Assembly (NCBI RefSeq): GCF_009295825.1
Contig: NZ_WHKF01000002.1
Location: forward strand, 806,001 to 870,000
Direction: 5' to 3'
DNA from: Marinifilum sp. N1E240
Lineage (GTDB): Bacteria; Bacteroidota; Bacteroidia; Bacteroidales; Marinifilaceae
Length of the DNA: 64,000 bases
Part shown: one piece after another, positions 17,346 through 24,978 of the stretch
Numbering within the stretch: the stretch's first letter is position 1
Layout: each line of letters begins with the position of its first letter
The notes under the pieces: model-generated
Seen by the model: only the letters and a program-made list of their open reading frames with translations
What the model was told of the DNA's origin: nothing
Database searches by the model: none
Program-made: the position numbers and the translations under genes

Positions 17346-17510
17346 ATGCACAGTAATATCCATACAGAAAGCAGACGCCATTTGCGAAGTAACTGTTACC
17401 CAGGAGGGACGGATGAGCTTGCTATATCTTGTAACGAGATATTATCAATAGTATTTAAGCTTACCGTTTCTACGGTGGGCTTTTTTTGTGTCAAAAATTT
17501 TAAAAAATAA
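17346..17510 (+). CDS. Arginine leader ORF 3
   Basis: A 54-codon ORF. Its N-terminal half has SRRHLRSN, with AGA CGC and a later CGA, and then a segment ending ISCNE that resembles leader 2. Unlike leaders 1 and 2, its frame runs straight through terminator 3 and stops at 17508-17510, so the last 20 or so codons may not be meaningful in the full-length RNA. Only three Arg codons are present. Coding is supported mainly by the frame-preserving alignment with leader 2. Confidence 0.55.
   Translation: MHSNIHTESRRHLRSNCYPGGTDELAISCNEILSIVFKLTVSTVGFFCVKNFKK
17410..17466 (+). promoter_or_regulatory. Candidate antiterminator 3
   Basis: CGG-(a)-TGAGCTT at 17410-17420 can pair with AAGCTTACCG at 17457-17466 (10 bp, one bulge, one G-U pair). 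That second arm is the whole 5' arm of terminator 3. A small hairpin ATATCT/AGATAT (about 17424-17442) sits in the loop between them. Confidence 0.55.
17457..17488 (+). terminator. Attenuator terminator 3
   Basis: AAGCTTACCG (17457-17466) pairs with CGGTGGGCTT (17473-17482), 10 bp including two G-U pairs, with a TTTCTA loop and a T-run. It is the third terminator before the first arginine gene. Confidence 0.8.
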
Positions 17511-17515
17511 ATACC

Positions 17516-17656
17516 ATGAATTTGAACAACTCCTTAGACTTTAGGCGACGCTGGTGCCAAAGATTAAACAACAGCAATTTAAAAGAGAACTTCTTTGTAG
17601 ATATAAATAATAAATGGTTATGCCTTACAGGTGTAGCACTTTTTTGGGAAACCTAG
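17516..17656 (+). CDS. Arg-rich small ORF 4 immediately upstream of the acetyltransferase gene
   Basis: A 46-residue ORF whose early part reads SLDFRRRWCQRLNN (codons AGG CGA CGC, then AGA). It starts after terminator 3 and ends 11 nt before the ATG at 17668, in a different frame from the acetyltransferase. No terminator follows it, so if translated it would act by coupling or by masking the next start rather than by attenuation. It could also be chance, but a fourth FRRRW-type run here is unlikely to be accidental. Confidence 0.5.
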   Translation: MNLNNSLDFRRRWCQRLNNSNLKENFFVDINNKWLCLTGVALFWET

Positions 17657-17667
17657 AGTTAAACAAC

Positions 17668-18261
17668 ATGATAGATACATCAATGGAAATTGAGCAAAAA
17701 ATAAGTGTCATTGTAGCAGGTCTTAGGCATATTGATAATGCCTGGGAAATTTGCGAAATGATTGAAGTTGCCGCAAAAATACGCGGTACAGGAATTGCCA
17801 AGAGAAATCCTTTGTACATCGTACAAAAAATACAGGAAGGAAAAGCCATAATCGCATTCGATAACAATAAGGTAATTGGTTTTTGTTATGTAGAAACTTG
17901 GGAACATGGCAAATATGTTGCCAATTCAGGTCTTATTGTTGATCCTGAATACAGAGCTGTTGGGCTTGCCAAGTTAATTAAAGCAGAAGCATTTAAATTA
18001 TCTCGAAAGCGGTATCCTCAGGCTAAAATCTTCGGGCTTACCACTAGTCTTCCTGTCATGAAAATCAATTCAGAATTGGGTTACAGACCTGTGACTTTCT
18101 CGGAATTAACAAGAGATGAGTCATTTTGGAAGGGATGTAGCAGTTGTGTGAACTATGATATACTGCAAAGAACAGATCGTAAAATGTGTCTTTGTACAGG
18201 TATGTTATTTGATCCAAGCAAAAATGGTACACCCAATTCAAGCGAAGGAGAAAACAAGTAA
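17668..18261 (+). CDS. GNAT N-acetyltransferase, probable acylglutamate synthase of arginine synthesis
   Basis: 197 residues from ATG 17668. An upstream ATG at 17614 would overlap small ORF 4 and add unconserved residues; ATG 17680 is also possible. The GNAT core is visible: AIIAFDNNKVIGFCYVETW, then the acetyl-CoA loop region VDPEYRAVGLAKLI, then FGLTTSLPVMKINSELGYRPV. Cysteines cluster near the C-terminus (WKGCSSC, MCLC). As first gene of the cluster it probably makes N-acetylglutamate (or N-succinylglutamate, as some Bacteroidota use), standing in for classical ArgA. This role is inferred from context. Confidence 0.8.
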   Translation: MIDTSMEIEQKISVIVAGLRHIDNAWEICEMIEVAAKIRGTGIAKRNPLYIVQKIQEGKAIIAFDNNKVIGFCYVETWEHGKYVANSGLIVDPEYRAVGLAKLIKAEAFKLSRKRYPQAKIFGLTTSLPVMKINSELGYRPVTFSELTRDESFWKGCSSCVNYDILQRTDRKMCLCTGMLFDPSKNGTPNSSEGENK

Positions 18262-18293
18262 GCAATTCAATCAATAAGCAAAAAATAAACACA

Positions 18294-19493
18294 ATGACAA
18301 TCAATAAGAAAAAAGTAGTATTAGCATATAGCGGAGGATTAGATACAACATATTGTGCACTTTACCTGTCTAAGGAGTTGAACATGGATGTGTACACCGC
18401 ACTGGGAAATACCGGAGGTTTTAGTAAGGACGAACTTACAGAGATTGAGAACAGAACAAAACAACTGGGAGTTATTGAGCATGTTTCTCTTGATATTACA
18501 GAAGAATACTACGAAAAATGCATTAAGTACATGATAATGGGGAATGTATTAAAAAACAATACTTATCCTTTATCTGTAAGTTCCGAAAGGGCTTTTCAAG
18601 CTATGGCGATAGCACAATACGCACATTCCATTGATGCCGATTATATCGCTCACGGTAGTACCGGAGCAGGAAATGATCAAATTAGATTCGATTTGATTTT
18701 TAAGATTATGGCACCAAATGCCGAGATTATTACTCCTACCAGAGATTTGGAGTTAAGCAGAGAAACTGAAATAAACTACCTGAAAGAGCATGGTATTAAT
18801 GCGAACTTCGAGAAAATGAAGTATTCGATTAATGCAGGTATTTGGGGTACAAGTATTGGCGGGAAAGAAACGTTAAGTTCCAATTTGCCATTGCCGGAAG
18901 AAGCTTATCCAAAGCAAGTTGTGAAAACCGAGCCGGAGAAACTAAGTATTGAATTTAAAAAAGGTGAGTTAATTGCAGTTAATGGTGAAAGTGTAGCACA
19001 TCCATTGGAAGCAATACAGAAGATTGAAGAAGCAGGAGCAGCTTTTGGTATTGGTAGAGACATGCACATTGGAGACACAATTATAGGTACAAAAGGGAGA
19101 GTTGCATTCGAAGCTGCAGCTCCTTTAATGATTATTCAAGCTCATCAAACTCTGGAAAAGCATACGCTTACCAAGTGGCAAATGCACTGGAAAGAGCAAA
19201 TTGCAAATTTCTACGGCATGTTGTTACACGAAGCTCAATATTTAGAACCGGTAATGAGAAATATGGAGACTTTCCTTGAGGATACCCAGAAAAATGTAAA
19301 TGGAACTGTTACAATTAAAATGTTTCCAAAGTATTTTCAGGTTGAAGGAATAGAATCTCCTAACGACTTAATGTCTGATCTGTTCGGACAATATGGCGAA
19401 AGCAACGAAGGTTGGACCGCTGATGATGTGAAAGGATTTACAAATATCCTTGCCAACTCATTAAAAATTTATCACACTATAAACCAAAAATAA
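18294..19493 (+). CDS. argG: Argininosuccinate synthase
   Basis: 399 residues. The ATP-binding loop AYSGGLDTTYC lies near the N-terminus, and GSTGAGNDQIRFD and IWGTSIGGKE match the citrulline- and aspartate-binding regions of the family. It joins citrulline and aspartate using ATP. It begins 32 nt after the acetyltransferase gene and is followed by argC after 1 nt. Confidence 0.95.
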   Translation: MTINKKKVVLAYSGGLDTTYCALYLSKELNMDVYTALGNTGGFSKDELTEIENRTKQLGVIEHVSLDITEEYYEKCIKYMIMGNVLKNNTYPLSVSSERAFQAMAIAQYAHSIDADYIAHGSTGAGNDQIRFDLIFKIMAPNAEIITPTRDLELSRETEINYLKEHGINANFEKMKYSINAGIWGTSIGGKETLSSNLPLPEEAYPKQVVKTEPEKLSIEFKKGELIAVNGESVAHPLEAIQKIEEAGAAFGIGRDMHIGDTIIGTKGRVAFEAAAPLMIIQAHQTLEKHTLTKWQMHWKEQIANFYGMLLHEAQYLEPVMRNMETFLEDTQKNVNGTVTIKMFPKYFQVEGIESPNDLMSDLFGQYGESNEGWTADDVKGFTNILANSLKIYHTINQK

Positions 19494-19494
19494 G

Positions 19495-20460
19495 ATGGTA
19501 AAAGTTGGAATTATAGGTGGTGCAGGATATACTGCAGGTGAACTGTTGCGGATATTAATCTGGCATCCTGAAGTGGAGCTTGCTTTTGTCCAAAGTACTA
19601 GTCATGCAGGTCATCCCATTACGGATGTTCACAGAGATTTATTGGGTGATACCGATTTGGTATTTGGGGCTGAAGATTATACGAATGTTGATGTCATTTT
19701 TATCTGTTCAGGACATGGTAAAACCAAGTTGTTTCTGGAACAGAATAACATACCATCTTCTATTAAGATGATAGATTTAAGTACTGATTTCAGACCTCAA
19801 GCCAATACAGAAGGCTTTATTTATGGATTGCCTGAGCTGAATAAAGAGCAGATTAAGGATGCAGATAGAATTGCTAATCCAGGTTGTTTTGCAACTTGTA
19901 TCGAGCTTGCGATACTTCCTTTGGCATCAGAAAATGAATTGAAGGAAGAAATCCATGTAAATGCAATTACAGGATCAACCGGAGCAGGACAAAATCCTTC
20001 TACAACATCACATTTTAGTTGGAAGAACAACAATGTTGCGGTTTATAAAGCATTTAGCCATCAGCATTTGGAAGAGATAACTGAAACAGTTTTACAATTG
20101 CAAGCCAATTATCAAGAAGCAATCAACTTTATTCCTGTCCGCGGAAATTTTAGCAGAGGAATAATGGCTACCATGTATACCCTTTGTGATTGGACTTTAG
20201 AGGAAGCTAATGAAAAGTATATTGAATTTTATGCCAATCATCCCTTTGTGAGCATTTCTAAAGTCTTACCAGACGTAAAACAAGTTGTAAACACAAACAA
20301 ATGTGTTTTGTATCTGGAAAAACATGGAAACAAATTGATGGTGATATCTGTGATTGATAATTTATTAAAAGGTGCTTCGGGACAAGCGGTTCAAAATATG
20401 AATTTAATGTTCGGATTAGCGGAAAATACCGGTTTGGGATTAAAACCTGTCGGATTTTAA
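19495..20460 (+). CDS. argC: N-acetyl-gamma-glutamyl-phosphate reductase
   Basis: 321 residues. An NADP-binding GGAGYTAGEL motif is at the N-terminus. The catalytic cysteine is in NPGCFATC (about residue 130), and GSTGAGQNPS and a C-terminal KGASGQAVQNMNL complete the family pattern. It reduces acylglutamyl phosphate to the semialdehyde. It is tightly packed between argG and argD. Confidence 0.95.
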   Translation: MVKVGIIGGAGYTAGELLRILIWHPEVELAFVQSTSHAGHPITDVHRDLLGDTDLVFGAEDYTNVDVIFICSGHGKTKLFLEQNNIPSSIKMIDLSTDFRPQANTEGFIYGLPELNKEQIKDADRIANPGCFATCIELAILPLASENELKEEIHVNAITGSTGAGQNPSTTSHFSWKNNNVAVYKAFSHQHLEEITETVLQLQANYQEAINFIPVRGNFSRGIMATMYTLCDWTLEEANEKYIEFYANHPFVSISKVLPDVKQVVNTNKCVLYLEKHGNKLMVISVIDNLLKGASGQAVQNMNLMFGLAENTGLGLKPVGF

Positions 20461-20471
20461 AGGAGAATACA

Positions 20472-21599
20472 ATGAAATTATTTGACGTATATAATTGTTA
20501 CGATATAAATCTTGTAAATGGAAAAGGAGCCAAGCTTTCCGATGACAAGGGAAATCAATATTTAGATTTTTATGGAGGACATGGTGTAATATCTATAGGA
20601 CATAGTCATCCGCATTACATGTTTCGAATTGAACACCAACTTCATTGCTTAGGGTTTTATTCCAATGCAGTTAAGAATGATTTGCAAGAAAAATTAGCAT
20701 GTAAATTGGGTAAAATAAGTGCTTACGATCATTACAATCTATTCTTGTGTAATTCAGGAGCAGAAGCAAATGAAAATGCCTTAAAAATTGCCTCATTCCA
20801 TAATAAGAAATCGAAAGTAGTATCCATAAAAGGAGCATTTCACGGGAGAACAGGTGGAGCTTTAGCAATAACTGATAATCCAAAATTATCCTCGCCTTAT
20901 AATAAAGAGCACGAGGTGGTATTTATTGAAATGAATGATTCCAATACTCTTAAGAATGAGTTAAAAAATGGAGATGTTTCAGCCGTAATTATTGAAGGAA
21001 TTCAGGGAGTTAACGGAGTATTTGAACCAGAGGAGCAATTTCTAAAGAATGCCAAAGCAGCATGTGAACAAAACAATGCGCTTTTGATTTTAGATGAAAT
21101 TCAATCAGGTTTTGGCAGAAGTGGAAAGTTCTTTGCTCATCAATATGCCGATGTACAACCGGATATCATAACCACAGCCAAAGGAATGGGGAATGGTTTT
21201 CCAATTGCGGGAGTATTAATATCTCCTGAAATTGAAGCCTGGAAAGGAATGCTGGGAACAACATTTGGTGGAAATCATTTGGCATGTGCGGCAGCTACGG
21301 CTGTTTTAGAAACTATCGAAGAAGAATATTTAATTGAGAATGCGAAACAAATGGGAGAGTATTTGATCTCAGCATTAAAAGATAATAAAGCAATAAAAGC
21401 AATAAGGGGGAAAGGTTTAATGATTGGTATCGATATGGATAACATGTCGGAAATCAGAACGAAATTATTGAAGGAATTCGGAATATTTACCGGTTCATCA
21501 GGTAGTAATACACTTCGTTTGTTACCACCACTTTCTATCACAAAGAAAGAGGCAGACCAATTCATTGAAGCATTTAATAAACTAACCCAAATTGTGTAA
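20472..21599 (+). CDS. argD: Acetylornithine (or succinylornithine) aminotransferase
   Basis: 375 residues, a class III PLP aminotransferase. It has NSGAEANENALK, the AFHGRTGG segment, LDEIQSGFGRSG, and the PLP lysine in TTAKGMGNGFP. It converts the semialdehyde to N-acylornithine. Its stop is 2 nt before argB. No ornithine carbamoyltransferase gene follows, although some related operons have one here. Confidence 0.93.
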   Translation: MKLFDVYNCYDINLVNGKGAKLSDDKGNQYLDFYGGHGVISIGHSHPHYMFRIEHQLHCLGFYSNAVKNDLQEKLACKLGKISAYDHYNLFLCNSGAEANENALKIASFHNKKSKVVSIKGAFHGRTGGALAITDNPKLSSPYNKEHEVVFIEMNDSNTLKNELKNGDVSAVIIEGIQGVNGVFEPEEQFLKNAKAACEQNNALLILDEIQSGFGRSGKFFAHQYADVQPDIITTAKGMGNGFPIAGVLISPEIEAWKGMLGTTFGGNHLACAAATAVLETIEEEYLIENAKQMGEYLISALKDNKAIKAIRGKGLMIGIDMDNMSEIRTKLLKEFGIFTGSSGSNTLRLLPPLSITKKEADQFIEAFNKLTQIV

Positions 21600-21601
21600 A
21601 T

Positions 21602-22381
21602 ATGAGCGAACTGACAGTAGTAAAAATAGGTGGTAATGTAATTGATGATCCGGAAAAGTTGAATGAGTTTTTAGATGCTTTTTCGAATATTGGTGGTAAG
21701 GTTGTCTTGGTTCACGGAGGTGGAAAACTGGCATCTGACCTTTCAGGAGAATTAGGTGTGAAAACGCAAATGGTAAACGGTAGAAGAATTACCGATGCAG
21801 AGAACTTGAAACTGGTTACCATGGTATATGCCGGATTGGTTAACAAGAATATTGTTGCATCCTTACAAGCTAGAGATGTTAATGCTTTAGGAATGTGTGG
21901 TGCCGATCAGAATCTGATACTTGCTGAGAAAAGAAATCATCCAAGTATTGATTTTGGTTATGTTGGAGATATCACGAAGGTTAATACATTGGCACTTTGT
22001 AAGCAAATTGAATGCAATTCTGTATTGGTAATTGCCCCAATAACTCATGATGGTGAAGGGCAACTTCTCAATACAAATGCAGATACTATTGCTACTGAAG
22101 TTGCTTCTTCCCTTAGTCGTTTTTACAATGTGAAATTGATCTACAGTTTTGAAAAACTTGGAGTCTTACTAGATGCCGAAGATGATAGTAGTGTAATGCC
22201 GGTTTTATCATCAGAGGTATGCGAACAAATGGTGAAAGAGGGAAGTATTACCACCGGAATGATGCCAAAAACAGAGAATGCATTCTATGCACTTTCACAA
22301 GGAGTTGAAGAGGTTATAATAGGAAATTTGGTTTCCATTGTGAATTGTCAGTCATCAGGAACACAAGTTGTTAAATCTTAA
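21602..22381 (+). CDS. argB: Acetylglutamate kinase
   Basis: 259 residues, an amino acid kinase fold. Marks are KIGGNVI at the N-terminus, VHGGGK for phosphate binding, and NTNADTIATEVA near the nucleotide site. It phosphorylates N-acetyl- or N-succinylglutamate; the sequence by eye does not settle which acyl group is used. It lies between argD (2 nt) and the ArgE-like gene. Confidence 0.93.
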   Translation: MSELTVVKIGGNVIDDPEKLNEFLDAFSNIGGKVVLVHGGGKLASDLSGELGVKTQMVNGRRITDAENLKLVTMVYAGLVNKNIVASLQARDVNALGMCGADQNLILAEKRNHPSIDFGYVGDITKVNTLALCKQIECNSVLVIAPITHDGEGQLLNTNADTIATEVASSLSRFYNVKLIYSFEKLGVLLDAEDDSSVMPVLSSEVCEQMVKEGSITTGMMPKTENAFYALSQGVEEVIIGNLVSIVNCQSSGTQVVKS

Positions 22382-22390
22382 TTGAGAAGG

Positions 22391-23455
22391 ATGAATTTAG
22401 AAAAATATATTGGCATAGCTCTAAATACACTAAAAGAATTAATATCTATTCAATCTTATAGTAAAGAAGAGAATCAAGTAGCTGATTTGATGGAGAAGAA
22501 ACTAAGTGAATTAGGCTACTCTGTTAATAGAAAAGGAAATAACGTTTGGGCTTTTAATAAAGATTTTAAAGAAGGTAAGCCTGTTTTACTGATGAATTCT
22601 CATTTAGATACAGTAAAGCCAAACGAAAAATGGACGAAAGATCCATTTACACCAGAAATATCTGAGGATAAATTGTATGGTTTGGGAAGTAATGATGCCG
22701 GAGGTTGTTTGGTATCTTTATTTGCAACATTTCTTGCTTTAGAAGAGACAGAACAAGATTACAATCGTGTGTTTTGTGCTTCTGCAGAAGAGGAGATCTC
22801 TGGTAAGAACGGATTTGAATTGGTGCAGAATGAAATTGGCAGAATCGATGTTGGAATTGTTGGAGAGCCAACACTTATGGAGATGGCAATCGCAGAGAAA
22901 GGTCTTATGGTTTTGGATTGTGAAGCAAAAGGAATTCCGGGACATGCGGCCCGTAACGAAGGATTGAATGCCATAAGCATTGCTATGAAGGATATTGAGT
23001 GGCTGCATTCTTATCAGTTCGAAAAGGAATCGAATGTGCTGGGACCTGTGAAAATGACCGTAACTCAGGTAAATGCAGGGAAACAACACAATGTGATTCC
23101 GTCATCTTGTAAGTTTGTGGTAGATGTAAGAACCAATGAACATTATACCAATACAAAAGCATTCTCGATTATTCAGGAACATCTGAAAAGTGATGCTATT
23201 GCCAGATCGTTTAGAATGAATTCATCGGGAATTCCATTGGAACATCCATTAGTTCAGAATGGAATAAGCTTGAATATGAGCCATTATGGTTCACCAACAA
23301 CATCCGACCAGGCGATTATGAAAGGTTTTCCTACACTTAAACTTGGACCAGGTGATTCGGCACGTTCGCACACAGCTGATGAGTTCATCTATGTGAAAGA
23401 AATTGGAGATGGCATCGAAAAATATTATAACTTGTTGAACGGACTAATTTTATAA
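22391..23455 (+). CDS. argE: M20 family deacylase, ArgE-like acetylornithine deacetylase
   Basis: 354 residues from ATG 22391; an in-frame TTG at 22382 abuts the argB stop and is less likely. Metal-binding motifs of the M20 family are present: NSHLDTV, the bridging Asp in GSNDAGG, the catalytic AEEEISG, and a late histidine in ARSHTADEFI. It removes the acyl group from N-acylornithine or N-acylcitrulline to free the product. The exact substrate depends on whether this organism uses the acetyl or succinyl route and on which step carbamoylation occurs. Confidence 0.85.
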   Translation: MNLEKYIGIALNTLKELISIQSYSKEENQVADLMEKKLSELGYSVNRKGNNVWAFNKDFKEGKPVLLMNSHLDTVKPNEKWTKDPFTPEISEDKLYGLGSNDAGGCLVSLFATFLALEETEQDYNRVFCASAEEEISGKNGFELVQNEIGRIDVGIVGEPTLMEMAIAEKGLMVLDCEAKGIPGHAARNEGLNAISIAMKDIEWLHSYQFEKESNVLGPVKMTVTQVNAGKQHNVIPSSCKFVVDVRTNEHYTNTKAFSIIQEHLKSDAIARSFRMNSSGIPLEHPLVQNGISLNMSHYGSPTTSDQAIMKGFPTLKLGPGDSARSHTADEFIYVKEIGDGIEKYYNLLNGLIL

Positions 23456-23458
23456 ATT

Positions 23459-23524
23459 ATGAGTTCTTCTAGAAGAAATATTTACGAATGCCTTGTAGCT
23501 GGATGCTGTAAGCTTTTTATTTAA
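23459..23524 (+). CDS. Small ORF between argE-like gene and argH
   Basis: A 21-residue ORF, MSSSRRNIYECLVAGCCKLF and one more residue, starts 3 nt after the argE-like stop and has tandem AGA AGA codons. No terminator follows. It may be a further Arg-sensitive element or chance. Confidence 0.25.
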   Translation: MSSSRRNIYECLVAGCCKLFI

Positions 23525-23584
23525 GAAGAAAAGATAAAAAATATCAACACACTAATTGAGAAACAAACACCTAAAACACAAAAT

Positions 23585-24922
23585 ATGAAACTTTGGGACA
23601 AAGGCATAAAAGTCGATAAGAAAATTGAACAATTCACCGTAGGAAAAGATCGTGAATTAGACCTTCAATTGGCAGCTTTCGACATTTTAGGCACATTGGC
23701 ACATATTGAAATGCTAGAATCAATTGATTTGCTTGAAAAAGATGAATTAAAGCAAATACAAGAAGAATTGCGCAAGATTTATTCAACGATTAAAAATGAA
23801 GCTTTTGTAATTGAAGATGGAGTGGAGGATGTTCATTCGCAAATAGAAGTTTTATTGACTGAGGAGTTGGGTGATGTAGGTAAGAAAATACACAGCGGTC
23901 GTTCCAGAAACGATCAGGTTTTACTTGACTTGAAATTGTTCACTCGAAATAAGCTGGAAGAAATTGTTCGCGAGGCAAGATTACTGTTCGATGAATTGAT
24001 TTCTAAAAGTAATCAATACAAAAAGGTATTGATGCCAGGATATACGCATTTGCAAGTTGCAATGCCTTCTTCGTTCGGACTTTGGTTTGGTTCCTATGCA
24101 GAAAGTTTAACGGATGACTTAATGGTTTTGCAATCCGCTTACAAGGTGGTGAATCAGAATCCACTAGGATCTGGAGCAGGTTATGGTTCTTCTTTTCCTT
24201 TAAATCGTCAGATGACTACAGATTTACTAGGATTTAGAGATTTAAGCTACAATGTTGTGTATGCACAAATGGGACGTGGTAAAATGGAATTTACCGTTTT
24301 GTCTGCACTGGCAAATATGGCAATGACCATTGGTAAATTGGCTATGGATGCCTGTTTGTACAACAGTCAGAACTTTAACTTTCTAAGTTTCCCTGATGAG
24401 CTAACAACAGGAAGCAGTATCATGCCTCACAAGAAGAATCCAGATGTGTTCGAAATGATTCGTGCAAATGCCAATGCCTTGCAGATGCTTCCTGCTCAAA
24501 TTCAGGCGGTAACCTCAAATTTGCCATCAGGATATCACCGAGATTACCAATTGACCAAGGAATTCTTTATGCCTGCCTTCGATAAGATGTTGGCTTGTAT
24601 CGAAATGACAAGAATAATGCTTTCAGAAGTGAAAATCAATAAAGATATCCTGAACGATGATAGATACCAGTATTTATTTACTGTTGAAGAGGTAAATAGA
24701 TTGGTATTGAAGGGAACTCCATTCCGTGATGCCTACAAAGAAGTGGGGCAAATTGTAGAAAAAGGTGAATTTAAATACAACGGCAAACTAAAATATGTAC
24801 ACGAAGGAAGTATTGGGAATTTGTGTAACGATAAGATCGTAAATAAGATGAATGAAATATTTGTTGGTTTTAACTTTAACAGAACCAAAGAGGCTTATAT
24901 GAACCTATTAAATAGAATATAG
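23585..24922 (+). CDS. argH: Argininosuccinate lyase
   Basis: 445 residues of the fumarase/aspartase superfamily. HSGRSRNDQV, YTHLQVAMP and the signature loop GSSIMPHKKNPD with the catalytic Ser are present. It splits argininosuccinate into arginine and fumarate, the last step of the pathway. A gap of about 130 nt separates it from the argE-like gene, and carA follows after 56 nt. Confidence 0.95.
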   Translation: MKLWDKGIKVDKKIEQFTVGKDRELDLQLAAFDILGTLAHIEMLESIDLLEKDELKQIQEELRKIYSTIKNEAFVIEDGVEDVHSQIEVLLTEELGDVGKKIHSGRSRNDQVLLDLKLFTRNKLEEIVREARLLFDELISKSNQYKKVLMPGYTHLQVAMPSSFGLWFGSYAESLTDDLMVLQSAYKVVNQNPLGSGAGYGSSFPLNRQMTTDLLGFRDLSYNVVYAQMGRGKMEFTVLSALANMAMTIGKLAMDACLYNSQNFNFLSFPDELTTGSSIMPHKKNPDVFEMIRANANALQMLPAQIQAVTSNLPSGYHRDYQLTKEFFMPAFDKMLACIEMTRIMLSEVKINKDILNDDRYQYLFTVEEVNRLVLKGTPFRDAYKEVGQIVEKGEFKYNGKLKYVHEGSIGNLCNDKIVNKMNEIFVGFNFNRTKEAYMNLLNRI

Positions 24923-24978
24923 CAAGTATTTCACGTAACTATTAATAAGAATTTTTATAACCATTTTATAGTACTTTT

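Noticed and set aside
17340-17460. A SAM or other riboswitch in the third leader unit
   Set aside because: The GGAGGGAC string suggested a metabolite-binding core, but I could not fit the stems of any known riboswitch, and the similarity to leader 2 keeps the reading frame.
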